From: Takakia lepidozioides
Lineage: Eukaryota > Streptophyta > Takakiopsida > Takakiales > Takakiaceae
Direction of reading: 5' to 3'
Length of the DNA: 64,000 nt
Assembly (NCBI GenBank): GCA_030704615.1
Contig: CM060732.1
Location: 6,696,001 to 6,760,000 of the forward strand
Shown here: one piece after another, positions 1 to 12,165 of the stretch
Numbering within the stretch: the first letter of the stretch is position 1
How the letters are laid out: the number at the start of each line of letters is the position of its first letter
The notes under the pieces: generated by a model
What the model was told of the DNA's origin: nothing
The model's database searches: none
What the model saw: the letters and a program-made list of their open reading frames with translations, nothing else
Position numbers and translations under genes: made by a program

Positions 1-151
1 ATTGCTATGACGAGTCCATTGGTGCCACATTCCAGCTTCGAATGACCCTATTCCGTGCCTCCTAACCCTATTTCCGTGGACACACAATTGTCCGCTCATG
101 CTTTTTTTTTTTTCCCGCTCATCTCATGTCGCTCATGAAATAGCAACCCCC
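1..151. mobile_element. End of a MULE-like element, ORF3-side type
   Basis: The last bases (131-151) reverse-complement to a terminus containing TGCTATTTCATGAGC behind a G-rich tip. Positions 1-100 resemble the stretch just inside the right end of element Y at 55,540-55,610: both carry a CCCTATTTCCG run followed by GGACAC and then CTCATG repeats. This is therefore the ORF3-side end of another copy whose body lies left of the window. The nine bases just outside are AAACAAAGC, a candidate target duplication that cannot be tested without the other end. A T-rich tract is included. Confidence 0.65.
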
Positions 152-595
152 AAACAAAGCCTAAATAAGCTTCATGATGACCATCCGAATTTATTTTCAC
201 TTCTCATTCAATATTCCATCCATCCATCATCTATCCATCATCCATCGACCATGGATGGAATATTGCAAACCTCAGTAAGCTTCACAATGAGCATCCAATT
301 TTTTTTACCTCTTCTTCAGTAACAAACCCTAAATAAGCTTCATGATAACTTACCGAGCTTTTTTTTCACCTCTTCTTCAATAACAAAACCTCAGCAATGA
401 GCATCCATTTATTCTTTTTTTTTAAGCACCGTAATTACTTCCACGGTAATAGGATCCCCTCTAAACTCAGTCCTCGGTTATAAGGCCTGCTTCTCCCTCC
501 TCTAAACCCTGGGCTCACGCTTAGAGGGCAAAGCGTGAGCCCAGCTCTTGGGTTCGTGCGGCTGGGCTCACGCCGTAGCTGCGTTCATCTTGTTG
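152..595. other. Non-coding stretch with a GCTCACGC hairpin
   Basis: No gene seen. The left part is T-rich with loosely repeated motifs (AAGCTTCATGA, CCATCCATC). At about 511-542 a 10-bp perfect inverted repeat, GGGCTCACGC against GCGTGAGCCC, is separated by 12 bp, and another GGGCTCACGC follows. CCTCGGTTATA lies upstream at about 472. The same two motifs occur in inverse order at 21.9-22.1 kb, so both may be terminal pieces of one transposon family. That link is inference. Confidence 0.4.
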
Positions 596-1480
596 GACCT
601 AAATGAACCTCACGTCTAAGGGCAATAGCTACATTGTTGTAGCCTCCGACTACCTGACTAAGTGGGTTGAAATCCGACCATCGGTTGCTAAAGACAGTAA
701 CAAAATGGCACAATTTTTCTTTGATGATGTAATACTACGTCATGGTTGCCCTTTGGAGATCCTAACTAACCAAGGTACTGAATTATGCAACTAGCTCATG
801 GAAGCACTTTATTTAAACCTGGATACTAAGCATCGTGTGACTGCACCCTACAATCCTCAATGTCATGGACTAACCGAGCAATTTAATAAGACTATGTGCC
901 AGATGTTAGAGAAAACCATGACCTTGATTCACGAGTGTGACATTGTCTTGCCAATCCTGTTGTTTCTCTATCAAACCTCTGTCCATGCCAATACCAACAT
1001 CTTTTTTTTTGAAGTAGTATGGTCGCAAGGCCCGGCCTCCTCTGCACATTGCCACCTTACAGGTACCTGTATCTCAACCTGTAGATCGGAACTCTTTTTG
1101 CATGATCTGGATACTAAGAGATGCAAGCTAAGGGAAAGAGCTAAGAGCAACATTGTGCTAGCTCATGCTCGTAACTATAATCGGCAAGAAGTGTATTCTG
1201 ATGCTTTTAAAGATGGCCAATCTGTTTGTGTTCGTCTTCAACCTGGTAAGCAAGTATCCAAAGCTCAGCGTAGAATAGATGGTCCTTATCTGATTGTTGA
1301 CATCCTTCCTGGTCGCCAGTGTTAGCTCTTACCTCGGCATGAATCTACTGCTGCACTTCCAGGGACTGTTAATGTTTCCTTACTGGTTCCTTGCACTCTT
1401 ACATTTGATCTGACATGTTTGAATGTTGAGAATAGGCAGGTGATCCTTACTCCTACCAGGGCTGCTCACAATCAGTAGGT
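596..1480 (+). pseudogene. Ty3/gypsy integrase remnant
   Basis: Translation across one in-frame TAG (792-794) gives an integrase core. It starts with the first catalytic Asp in a SDYLTKWVE motif and continues through RHGCPLEILTNQGTEL and a YNPQCHGLTEQFNK motif that holds the Glu. A GPY/F-type module (RIDGPYLIVDILPG) lies near 1,270-1,315. The second catalytic Asp, normally in a DQGTEF-like motif, is Asn here, so the enzyme would be dead even without the stop. Reverse transcriptase, gag and LTRs were not found alongside. The sequence is clearly different from the complete gypsy element at 37-51 kb. It is a degenerate solitary fragment of an older retrotransposon. Confidence 0.8.
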
Positions 1481-3220
1481 GGCTGCCTCTCCATAGAGTA
1501 GTTTTTGGTGAAATTTTTCGTGCTAGGTGTTCGCATCACCATGTAAACACCTGGGGTTTTTCCAAGGTGAGGTTTTGTCCTTCGCTCAATTTGCAGAGCA
1601 AGGTTTTCCTCACCTAGTTTTTTCATCCCTTGTGTCTCGGATGCATAGTTGTGTTAGTTTTCTTTTGGTGACTGTTTGCCTTGTTTGAATTCAAACTCCA
1701 AGCTTGCAGGAGCTCACTTCTTTGGAGGGGCCGGCTAGCTGCACATATGTGGGGCCATGATCCCCCCCCCCCCCTTCTTTATTCGATTTTATGGATGAAC
1801 AGATGGTAGGAAGATAGGGATGATGGTGCGTTGGATGAACATATTTTTAGTTAAGGTACCTTGCTTTATTATAACAGCTAGTTTAGGATTCTTGAGGAGA
1901 GAGTCGCTTTGCTGATATGTTTTCGACAACGTTCTTGCTTCCCGCCATATCCGGGACAACACGGACGCATGGAAGCACGCCGATTTTTTTTAAAAATATG
2001 TATCCCCAGCTAGATACATAACCGGTGGATATGAAAATGTGAAAAAAATATTTTATACCCGGTGTAACACTCGACGGATATCCTACCTAAAATTAATAAC
2101 CGGATGCATACCCAGATTCGCTATTTATCATGTTGGTAATACTCGGAACCGGTGGGTATTAAAAAAAATTAACATCCGCCCAACATCAATATATGAAGCA
2201 AAACAATTTGTTTGTTTTGTTTTATTTTGTTTTGTCACGTTGAGATGTCCCAAACCGCGAGGACCCAGCCCTGGTGTTGGTACCGTTGGAAAGCCTCAAC
2301 GAGGAGGGGTGCACGGGTTTGGTCTCATAATTTTTGGGACCTAAGGTTATCCCCCTAAAAAATACGTCAAACAGGTTTCATATGACCAAACAAACATTAC
2401 ATAATTTAAATTGAATCATTATAAACTCTAAATGAAGTTCATATTGCCATGTTGTTCTCAATTTCTACCAATGCAGAGCAGATGTTAACACCATACTCAT
2501 TACAACAATTTGAACCCCACAAGTCATACAAGGTAGTAGGATTTGAGCCCTAAACTAGGATCATATTAGGATGGAACCAGATGATGTGGCTTCTTTCTAT
2601 GGCTATGCTGGAACGACGTCTGGCTACCCTGTCTATGAGTGCCACATGGCCTTGGGATTAGATTATACCCTAATACTATTTAAACCGGAATATCGTGGCA
2701 AACCGGGTGGAGGTTTGTTATCTCAAACAGTGTGTAGGGGTGTGGTGTGACTGGAGTACTTGAGTGCCTGCATGACCGTAGTGTGGGGCGGGTGGATGTG
2801 TGAGTTCATTGAGTCCTCTACGTGAGATTCCGTCTTCTTGACAAGCCTGCTTTACAGACTACATTCCTGTGTTCCTAAGCTAAACGGGTAGAGGAAGGGG
2901 AATAATCCCTTGGCACCGGAATCGTGCTTCACAGTCCCCTGTTCTGTTTTCTTTTTTTTAAAGAAAAGGAAAAAAGAACACACCCGCGGAAATGTCAATC
3001 ATTGGGCACTCAATCATCTTGTCAGTGGACGCACATTCCACTTGGAATGTCATCCATCAAAGGAGGTTCTTACGTTGGGGACTTGTGAAATGAGTTCAGT
3101 TGGGTTTAACGGGGGTAGAATGCCCCACCGCTGGGGCGTTCGTCGCTGTTGAGAGACTACCTTGACATGGAGGGAGGGCCTCGCGGCCTGGGCGTTCCAA
3201 CTCCCAATCAGCATGTGCAA
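1481..3220. other. Intergenic, no gene recognised
   Basis: Probably the 3' remains of the gypsy element up to about 1,780 (a C-run follows an AGGGGCCGGC stretch), then AT-rich intergenic DNA. Short repeats of an accggtggatat / ccggtgggtatt type occur around 2,020-2,170. No ORF here has codon structure or motifs that I recognise. The last part would contain the promoter of the exostosin gene. Confidence 0.5.
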
Positions 3221-3221
3221 A

Positions 3222-3228
3222 TATATAG
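3222..3228 (+). promoter_or_regulatory. Possible TATA box of the exostosin gene
   Basis: TATATAG lies about 80 bp upstream of the ATG at 3,307, with a CCAAT about 15 bp further upstream. Spacing would give a 5' leader of roughly 50 nt. Assigned by position only. Confidence 0.35.
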
Positions 3229-3306
3229 AATTTCCAGAGAAGAGAGATAGACAGAGGAATATCGAGAAATCCTTCCCCGAAAGGGATTCAGCGCGGCATT
3301 AAGAAA

Positions 3307-6300
3307 ATGAACGTGGCAGATGATCAGCCATACCGGGCTGAGAAGCTTATGAAGCGGGGGATGGCTGGCAAGGACGCCTCCCCCAATTTTGCACCAACAC
3401 CGGAGCTTCAGAAAGTGCACAGCAGTCCCCCCCTCCTCTCCCTTCCTGTGGCTTCTTACGATGTGAAGGTTGCATCTTCAAATCATATTAGGCCACCCCG
3501 CAGTTACGAGAATCTGGTACCTAAGGGATACATTCTTGCTATCATATCCCTTCTCTCTATTTTTGCCTTATCAGGGTCTTTCATGTTTGCTCTGTCCTAT
3601 CGACATTCTTCAGCGCTGGATGGAAGCTGGGCGTCCGCTTACATCCCCTACCCTAAGCTGGGTTATCCTCGATTTGCGGGCCGGCTGCAGGTCTCTCAGA
3701 CGTTCGAGCCCACCCGCTCCAATGCAGAAATTGCATCCGAAGTTCCGACGATTTCTCAAAGGTCTGAGAGCTCGGCTGGCTCACAGAGGTTGGTCCTTGG
3801 TGACAACAGCAGCACCCAAGATGAGTGGATTGATGTGGACGATAGGTCGTTTCCTTCCGGGAAGAGTGCTCCTGATGGATGCACTTCAATAGATGCAAAG
3901 TTGAAAGTGTACATGTACAATCTGCCCCCTGAATTCCACTATGGAATGATCTCAAAGCATCTATTGTTGGGCGGAAAAATCTGGCCATCAAATGTGACGG
4001 ACATACCCAGATATCCAGGAGGCCTTTATCAACAGCACAGTCCAGAGTATTGGCTCACCTCTGACCTTCTCACATCAAATATGCCCGACCGCCGAAGCTC
4101 ATGCACAGCTTTTCGAGTAGATGATTGGAAATCAGCTGATGTCTTGTTTGTCCCATTTTTTGCGTCCTTAAGCTACAACAAATACACCAAGACAGAGCAC
4201 AAGCATGAGGTGGACAAGAATGAAGAGCTTCAAGAGAAGCTGGTGAAGTATCTGAAGCGGCAACAGGCATGGCAAGATTCCGGGGGTTGTGACCATGTCA
4301 TTGTTATCCATCATCCCAATAGCATGCATGTGGTAAGAGCTCATTTGCGCACGGCCATTTTTGTGGTGGCTGATTTTGGCCGGTATCCCTCTCAAGTAGC
4401 GAATATCGACAAGGATATAGTGGCACCCTACAAGCATGTCATCCCATCTTATGCAGAGGATTTGACTACTTTTGAAAACCGAAGAACCCTTCTTTTCTTT
4501 CAAGGTGCAATCGTCAGAAAAGAGGTCAGGAAGCAAACGCTCTCTCATATCGTACTGAGTGTGTATGTATGTCGATAGCTAACCATGTCGCTGCAATTGG
4601 CATTTGAGGTGGTTGGATTTTTCATTGCAAAGTTCCTGTTGTTTGGGCCTTCTAATACTTGGCTTTTAGAGTAAGACAAGACTCTTTGCCACTCTGCTTG
4701 AGATACCAAGCCGACAGATAATTCTAGAATCTATTACAACAATGCATTGTCATTCTGGGGCTAGCAAGAGCCACCCATTTACTCAGCCAGATTGCAGTGA
4801 TAGTTCACAAATTTTGACAAAATGATCACAGAGTGGATGTGTTGCTCCCTTTATGAGGGCTACACACTCTTTATCACACTCTTCAAGTTGACTAATTAGC
4901 TGTTTTAATTCTTATGGCCATAATCTTTTCCTTGAGGTTTGTACTGGTGCCTTTGTATTCATGCCGTATGCTCTTCTTTACCTTTGGTGGGGCTATCTTC
5001 TAATCTGTGGTTACCTCTCAAATGTTAGTCCAGAGTTTACTGGACTCCCACATTGATGTATAATTTGTATGATCATTGACTTTTGGGTTACATACCCCGA
5101 ACTTTGGCTTGCACGTCTAGCACCATAGAACATGCTTTGAAATTTAATCTTTCTTGTGCGTTCTAATCTTTGGGCTATACGTTTTCCCAAGGTAACAATT
5201 TGTCAAGGTAACATTTTCCCAAGGTCGCATTTTCCCAAGGTAGCCAGTAGCTCGAATATCTTGTAAAAGAGAGTCGTAGTGTACTGAGTAGCAACCGTTC
5301 GAGAAATAGCATAGAAGAGCATAGAAGAGCCCTTGTGTCATAATAATGTGGAGAGTACAAGGGGGTAAGCAGACGTTCACTCCATCTTCGGGCATGAGAA
5401 CATCCATGTTGGCAAAAAGTCTGGAGACTGCATATCAGGGGTGGAGGGGTGGGTAGAGGTTAGGAGGATTTTGTTTTCCTTGCTATGTTTCCTTCTAATT
5501 CTTTGGTCTTAAATGGCATTTTCTATGTTTCACTTTTGTTCCATCTTTTTGTTGTTCTTCCTGTTGTGTTCTGACTATTTTCTGATACATGGTCTGGGTT
5601 ATTCTCACCAGAGAGTGACCCTCTTCAGGACAATCAAGAACTTTGTTCCTGCACCTGTGTTCACCAACTTTGTAAATCTTGAGGCCGAGCCTAAAGCCCT
5701 GGCCCTGTTGGGGTCTCATTGCTGGGCAGCTCACACACAGCAAGTTGATGCTTGTGTGAAGGGCTTTTTAGAGGATATCTGGAAAACCCGAACTAATTGT
5801 CTCTATCAAGGTAAGTCACACTACTGGAGTGAGCCCCTCACAAAGGTAGTGTCTGTTCCCTTTTGTTCCGCCCAAATTGGGCACGGGGTCTAAGGCCACA
5901 AGGGTATGGTAGACGCCATCTTATGAGTACATTCTCTCTGGTCTGTCCTTTGTGAGTAGGCAGGCATCCATTATGACACCTGGTCTTTTGTTTAGTTCAG
6001 TATGTTGGCACCCTCTGTCGGGAACGGATGAAGTGAGTGGAGAGTTATAACAGCGGGTCACCATTATACAGGATATAGTAGATTTGTCCCACACTCTTAG
6101 ATTGACTCTAAGGTGTGAGACAACATCCTTTCTGGTTTCCTTCCTTTTTCTAATGTTATTCTTCCCTTGTGACTTTCTGTGATGTTTTGTCCTAGTGGGT
6201 TTGTCTGTATCTTTGAAATCTCTCCTTTACCTTGGATGTGGCTATCTCATTTTATCTTTGGTTACCTCTCACATGTGAGTTCAGAGTTGACCAGGCTTTG

Positions 6301-7016
6301 ACATTGATCTATCTTCCTTTCTGTGGATGTTAGACTTACAAATTGTGTACATTGCTTTTTTTTGTCTCAAGGATTTTCCAGGACCGTCTCAAATGTGACA
6401 GGGGGCACTTCCTTCAGCATAAGTATGTACGATGTCGTAACTTTGTGCTCAAGATGATTGTGTGGCTATCTCGTCTTACAATTAACAAATTCTGCAGGGT
6501 GGTATTATCCGACAACAATTATATGAGCTGTTAAAAGACGAATCTGGTGTCCACTTTGCGACGGGCAACACTCAAAGCGATGGTATTCGTAGCGCCACCC
6601 AGGGTATGCGATCCTCCAAGTTTTGTCTCCACTTGGCTGGAGACACACCTTCTTCCAACCGTCTCTTCGACGCAATCTCGAGCCATTGCATGCCTGTTAT
6701 CATCAGCGATGAGATTGAGCTTCCATACGAAGATGAACTTGACTACACTGAGTTCTGTCTCTTCATAAAATCAACTGATGCCCTTCGGAAGGGGTTTGTG
6801 ATCAAGCTATTAAGAAGTGTGAAACGTGTGGAATGGACTAAAATGTGGGAGAGATTGCATCAAGTGGATCACCATTTCAAGTACCAACACCCTACACAGC
6901 CAGATGATGCGGTCAACATGGTGTGGAAGGCCATAGCCCGCAAGTTGCCCTCAGTCAAATTCTTGCTTCACAAACAGAGACGTTACTCCAGATCAGATGC
7001 ATCCCATGCTATGTAG
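3307..7016 (+). CDS. ARAD1-like: Exostosin-family (GT47) glycosyltransferase, ARAD-like
   Basis: Two exons, 3307-4524 and 6498-7016, joined at GAG|gtcagg ... ctgcag|GGT in phase 0, give 578 residues. The protein reads as a type II Golgi membrane enzyme: a basic cytosolic N-terminus, one membrane helix at about residues 74-96 (YILAIISLLSIFALSGSFMF), a variable stem, then an exostosin domain from about 198 to 545. Conserved blocks include KVYMYNLPPEFHYG, IPRYPGGLYQQHSPEYWLT, FVPFFASLSYN, HHPNSM, FQGAIVRKE, SKFCLHLAGDTPSSNRLFDA and PVIISDEIELPYED. These match the plant ARAD family, implicated in pectic arabinan side-chain synthesis; a close GT47 relative is possible. No stop or frameshift interrupts it. 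Start choice: first ATG of the open frame, just downstream of a TATA-like box. It is the only intact host gene in the window. Confidence 0.95.
4525..6497 (+). other. Single intron of the exostosin gene
   Basis: A 1,973-bp intron with GT-AG borders. It interrupts the protein between FQGAIVRKE and GGIIRQQLYELL, a point where GT47 relatives read straight through, so the join is well supported. At about 5,176-5,245 there is a small tandem repeat built on TTTTCCCAAGGTMRC. Short open frames inside it show no motifs and I regard them as chance. Confidence 0.85.
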
Positions 7017-7113
7017 TCAAATCTGTTGTAGTTATTACTAATAATTCCCCTAGAGAAATTTTGCATTGTAAGGGTACCTGTCATTCCATTAGTTTAGTCT
7101 GGTTATGTTGACC

Positions 7114-7119
7114 AATAAA
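7114..7119 (+). terminator. Candidate polyadenylation signal of the exostosin gene
   Basis: AATAAA about 100 bp after the stop codon at 7,014-7,016. The 7,017-7,301 interval is otherwise featureless 3' flank. Confidence 0.4.
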
Positions 7120-7301
7120 CATGGTGTTCCGAAGGTTGGGGATTTCATCTGTTCCACTATTCTGAAGTGCATTCTATGTAAACCAAATCTTTGTGCAGTC
7201 AACTACTTTGGAGCATTGAGATCAGGGCTGTAGAGCATTCCTGTGAGCATGTAGAACATTCATTCAGCTCGAGAATATCACAGGTTTGGAGCTTCACAAG
7301 A

Positions 7302-8135
7302 GGGGATTGCTATTCCATGAGCCCATGAGCCCATGAGTGGGCATGCATGAGCCATGAGCCGCCATGCAACACACTACCGATAACGGCAGAAGTTTTGAAG
7401 GAAAAAGACAATAAAGTAATTGAAATTATTAATTTTTTATTACTTTCTGGCAATAAAAAAAATTTGAACATTTCCGCGCACATGGTCATAATACTCCATG
7501 CATGGGTAACAATATCCGCTCACGAGCTGTAGCCGAGGTCACCATCACAAAATCTGATCTCAATGGGAGACAACCCCCGTCTACGTACATCCTGTCTGTT
7601 GACACACAAAATGTAGGGTAAGATGTATGGGGCTTTGAGGCGTAATGTACGGAACTCCGCGGAGGGAAACAAGTCCACCATGCTGTTTCTCCGAGGAGGA
7701 ACCACAATATCATTGACCGTGAATAAACCCCGACCCATAATAGGGTCTGTAGTGGCTCTCACAACATACTGTCTCTCCCAATACTCGAACTCCACATTTT
7801 CTCGGATGGGGGTGGGAGGGTCGAGATGATTCCCCCAACAACGAGGCTGGACGGTCCTCAGTAACATAGTCATATGCGCTTTCCATCGGGGGCGAGGATC
7901 CGGCTCAGGCCGCCCAAGCCGAAGGGGAGGAAACCTAGGGCGAAGCCGACCCCTCCTAAGGGTTCGGGGGGCACATGCACGTGGAGGTGGAGGTGGTACT
8001 GCTGGCGGAGGAGATGAAAGTGGAGGCGGTTGAGGATGTAATGTCAGAGGTGCAGCTGGGGGTACAACGTCCGGATCAAGTACTACCGGAGGTGGATCGG
8101 GCAAAGAAACAGACGGGGGGGGGGGGTTGAAGTGA
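7302..8135. mobile_element. MULE-like terminus with SET-like gene fragment
   Basis: The left border carries TGCTATTCCATGAGC, one mismatch from the Y/Z terminus, preceded by a G-rich tip and followed by CATGAGC subterminal repeats to about 7,370. The interior holds a minus-strand SET-like fragment. The right border falls at a C/G homopolymer (about 8,118-8,127), after which the sequence becomes the PPR-flank repeat also seen at 11.4 kb. No second terminus is visible, so this is a truncated or internally deleted derivative. The nine bases outside the left border are TTCACAAGA. Confidence 0.6.
7533..8130 (-). pseudogene. SET-domain-like protein, fragment 1
   Basis: Reading leftward from about 8,130 the frame encodes a proline-rich segment, an Arg/Pro-rich linker, then REN-VEFEYWERQ, GRGLFTVNDIVVPP and DVRRRGLSPIEIRFCDGD. 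GRGLFxxxDI followed by a hydrophobic strand resembles the start of a SET domain (the GxG motif that binds S-adenosylmethionine). The homologous plus-strand copy at 20.3-21.5 kb continues into the rest of the fold, whereas this one breaks off at about 7,533 after FCDGD. It lacks the N-terminal part present in the other copy, because homology starts at the poly-C tract. SET domains usually methylate lysines on histones. Activity of a fragment like this is unlikely. Confidence 0.5.
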
Positions 8136-8228
8136 TTTGACATGTTACTGCCTATGTGGCAACAGGAAAGTATTGAAAACAGATAATAGAAACTAAGAGA
8201 AGCTCTGGAATGAAGGAGCAGGGATAGA

Positions 8229-10520
8229 GTGTGGGTTGAGATTCATCGAAGCGGGCCGGATTTCAAGCTCCAGATCACCTATGATTCCCTGTGGAAGGAT
8301 AGCTACAAGAAACCTGCATGGGTAGGTGGTCAATTGGAAGCCGCGGCAGCAACGGCACAAATTATCAAATCAGACACCTCAACCATGACCACAACTTTTG
8401 GAAGAGGATCAAGAGAGGGAGTCCACAGTGCCTGTTCTGGCACTTCTGGGCATGTCAAGATGCTTTGTGAGGTAGGCAGACTGAATGAGGCTCTACAGAC
8501 TTTAAACCAATGAGGAATTTCAGCAGATTTAGATAAGTATGTCTGTCTCTTGCTTAAGTGCATCAAGAGGAAAGATTGGAAGCTGGAAAGCAGGTGCACA
8601 CTCACATTATGATCCAAAGTGGACTCACGCCAACTGTTTTTCCCTCAACACCCTTGTCAACCTGTATGTTAAGTGCGGGAGCATCATGAATGCTCACCAA
8701 GTTTTCAACAGAATGCCTCAACGATCTTTGATCTCATGGAATACAATGCTGGAAGGATTTACCACACGTGGGTGTTTGTGTTTGCAAAAGCGTGTGCAAG
8801 CCTGGGACCTCTAGAAAATGGGGGAAAGGGGGCACCTTCTTCAATAGCACAGCGGCTACAAGCGGGTAGATGGTCAATTGGAAACAGCAGCGGCAGCAGC
8901 ACATTGATAGAACAAAGCACTAGCTAGGATCAATAGCTACAAGAAACCTGCATGGGTAGATGGTCAACTAAAGGCAGCAGCTGCAATGTCACAGTTGATA
9001 AAATCAAGCACCTCAGCCAAGACCACAGCTTCTGGAAGAGGATCAAGAGAGGGAGTCCACAAGCCTCTTCTGGCACTTCTGGGCATGTGAAGATGTCTTG
9101 TGAGGCACGCAGACTGAAAGAGGCTCTACAGACTTTAATTTAAACCAAAGAGGCATTTCAGTAGATTCAGAAACGCATGTCTGTCTCTTGCATAAGTGCA
9201 TCAAGGTGAAAGGCCTGGAAGTTGGAAAGCAGGTGCACACTCACATTATCCAAAGTGGATTCACGCCAAATGTTTTTCTCCTCCACACTCTTGTCAACAT
9301 GTATGTTAAGTGCGGGAGCATCATGGATGCTCACCAAGTGTTCAACAGAATGCCTCAACGATCTTTGATCACGTGGAATATCATGTTGGCAGGATTTACC
9401 AAGCATGGGTGTGGTAAGAATGCTTTGGAGACCTATGAGCAAATGATGGGGGAAGCGATTTAGCCCAACCACATCATATTTGTAGCGTTTGCAGTGCGTG
9501 TGCAAGCCTGGCAGCCCTGGAAAAGGGCAAAGAGGTGCATGGCGACATCGTGAGAGCTAGAATCCTACCAGATGTCATCCTGAATACTGCCCTGGTGGAC
9601 ATGTATGCCAAATGTGGGTGCATCGAGGATGCAAAGGGAGTGTTCGACTATATGGCTGAACAAAATGTGGTGTCGTGGAGTGCGATGCTCGCAGGATATG
9701 CACAGTAGGGGTGCGGGATGGAGGCTTTGGAGACCTATGAGCAAATGATGGGGGAAGGGGTGAAGCCCAACCACATCACGTTTGTGTGCGTTTGCAGTGC
9801 GTGTGCAAGCTTGACAGCCTTGCAAAAGGGCATAGAGGTGCATGGCGACATCGTCAGAGCTAGAATCGTACCAGATGAGATCCTGAACAATACCCTAGTG
9901 GACATGTATGCCAAATGTGTGAGCATCGAGCATGCAAAGGGAGTGTTCGACAATATGGCTGAACGAGATGTGGTGTTGTGGAGTGCGATGATTGCAGGAT
10001 ATGCACAGCAAGGGCGCGGGATAGAGGTTTTGGAGACCCATGAGCAAATGATCTGCAAAGGGGTGAAGCCCATCCATGTCACATTTGTGTGCGTTTGCAA
10101 GCCTGGCAGCCCTGGAAAAGGGCAAAGAGGTCCATGGTGACATTGTCAAAGCTGGAATTGTACCCAATGTCATTCTGAACTCTGCCCTGGTGGACATGTA
10201 TGCCAAATGTGGGAGCATCGAGGATGCGAAGGGATTGTTCAACACTATGGCTGAACGAGATGTGGTGTCGTGGAACACGATGCTTGCAAGGTATGCACAG
10301 TAGGGGCGCGAGATGGAGGCCTTGGAGACGTATGAGCAATTGGAAAAAGGCAAAGAGGTGCATGGTGACATCGCCAAAGCTGGAATTGTACCAGATGTGA
10401 TTCTGAACAATACCCTCGTGGACTTTTATGCCAAATGTGGGTCCATCGAGGATGCAAAGGCAGTGTTTGATAAGATGGCTGCACATTCACGGGATGGAGG
10501 CTTTGGATACCTATGAGCAA
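8229..10520 (+). pseudogene. Decayed PLS-type pentatricopeptide repeat gene
   Basis: At least six consecutive PPR blocks are readable across several frames (around 8,450-8,830, 9,080-9,460, 9,470-9,710, 9,718-10,010, 10,010-10,300 and 10,313-10,520). Typical strings are GKQVHTHIIQSGF, TLVNMYVKCGSIMDAHQVF, NRMPQRSLITWN and EDAKGLFNTMAERDVVSWN, the P-L-S pattern of organelle RNA-editing factors. Stops (for example after MMGEAI near 9,461, and TAG codons near 9,706 and 10,300) and frameshifts separate blocks. Neighbouring blocks are so similar that recent duplication inside the gene is likely. No E or DYW C-terminal domain was found. Intact relatives bind organellar transcripts; this copy should not make a full protein. 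Confidence 0.85.
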
Positions 10521-10739
10521 ATGATGGGCAAAGGGCGACAGTTTGGAGGCTGTGATGGCTGCATATGTGTGGGGGAAAAGAAGCGAAGGGATAGAGTGTG
10601 GCCAGATTTCAGGCACAAGATTACTTATGATTCCCTGTGAATCAATAGCTACTAGCAACCTGCATGGGTAGATGGTCAACTGGAAGCTGCAGCAGCAACA
10701 ACACAATAGATAAATTCAAGCACTGCTAATGAAGGCACC

Positions 10740-11705
10740 TTCTTCAACACATTTCACCCTGTTTTTCCCTCCTCATCAGAATCGGCCCTGAATTTTCATG
10801 TTGAATTCTGCAAGGTGCTGGTTGAGTAAACCTTTGATAGTTTGGAGTGACTGACTGATATTGCCAATGTGACAGAAACAGGTAATAGAGACAAGGAGAC
10901 CAGGAGCTGTGGAATGAATACTTTTCTGACCCCAGTCAATGGTGGGACAATCGAGGCAAAAGGTAAATGCCTGTTGGATTACAGAGAGTAGCAAATGCAA
11001 TTGAGCATAGGAACTAGTGTGATAAGTTGAGTTGGGTGTTTCCTAGAACAATTCTAGGTTTTCATTGTCAGTTGCTAGCAGCACAGAAAGGGTGAATGCA
11101 TGATTTGTGCAGAGGCATGGATAGCTGAAAGAGCAGGGATAGAGTGTGGGTCCAGATTCATCTAAGAGGGCCAGATTTCAAGCTCCACATTACTTGTGAT
11201 TCCCTGTGGATCAATAGCTACCAGAAACCTGCATGGGTAGATGGTCAACTGGCAGCAGCGGCACAATTGATATAATCAGGCACTGCTAATGAAAGCATCT
11301 TCTTCATTACATTTCCCTCTTATTAGAATCGGCCCTAACTTTCCATGTTGAATTCTGCAAGTTAGCTGGTTGAGTGAATCTAGTTTGGAGTGACTTTGAC
11401 ATGATACTGCCGATGTGACAACAGGAAAGTATCCAGAACTAGGTAATAGAGACGAGGACAAGCTGTGGAATGAATACTTTTCTGACCCCAGTCAATGGTG
11501 GGACAATCGAGGCAAGAAGGTGAATGCTTGTTGGATTATAGAGAGTAGTAGATGCAATTGAGCATAGGAACTAGTGTGATAAGTTGAGTTGGGTGTTTCC
11601 TAGAACAAATCTAGGCTGTCATCGTCAGCTACTAGCAGCAAGGCAAGGATGTATGCTTGATTTGTGCAGAGGCATGGATAGCTGAAGGAGCAGGGATATA
11701 GTGTG
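10740..11705. repeat. Tandem duplication (about 558 bp) of PPR-gene flank
   Basis: The segment starting at 10,740 (cttcttcaacacattt) recurs at about 11,298. Internal landmarks keep the same offset: tgaatacttttctgacccc at about 10,914 and 11,472, and the gggatagagtgtgg motif near 11,134 and 11,694. Shorter copies of the same flank (cctgcatgggtagatggtcaa) sit at about 8,318, 8,950 and 10,660. The repeats carry no gene that I recognise. They look like duplicated 5' flank of the PPR locus. Confidence 0.75.
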
Positions 11706-11895
11706 GGTCCAGACTCAGGTGTTTCCGCCTTGGCAGGTTGCTTAGTGACCTTCCCTGATAGCTTTGAGTATAGTGAGTGTCTCACAATGCAATGTTGGTT
11801 GGTGCATCTTATGCAGGAACTTGGAAAACAAACAAATGTCGTTTTTTGGAGCTTTAGGCTGAACCTCTATGTTGGGCTGCAATGTGCAGCCTGGC

Positions 11896-11965
11896 CTCTG
11901 CCTCAGACTCAGACTCAGATCTTTGATCTCAGACTCAGACTCAGACTCAGACTCAGACTCTTTGA
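11896..11965 (+). repeat. CAGACT hexanucleotide microsatellite
   Basis: About ten CAGACT-like units (ctcagactcagactcag...) interrupted by two tttgat(a/c)tcag breaks. No gene around it. The surrounding 11,706-12,120 has no recognisable feature. Confidence 0.9.
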
Positions 11966-12165
11966 TATCAGACTGAAGTGTATTTGGGCACTGAAGCACT
12001 TATGTAATTTTGAATTATCGTTGCATCTGCTCATTCTATCTGTTGTTCTAGCCATGCTTAGTCAGTTCTTCATGTCATGAGCAGGTTGTTGCCGTGATGT
12101 TTTGGAATTGTGTTTAGGTGTCTTTAGATCGTGATATTGACCACAAGCAACCTACGGTGAACTGT

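Noticed and set aside
4525-6497. Separate small genes in the exostosin intron
   Set aside because: Short frames without motifs; the flanking exons join perfectly within a conserved GT47 block.
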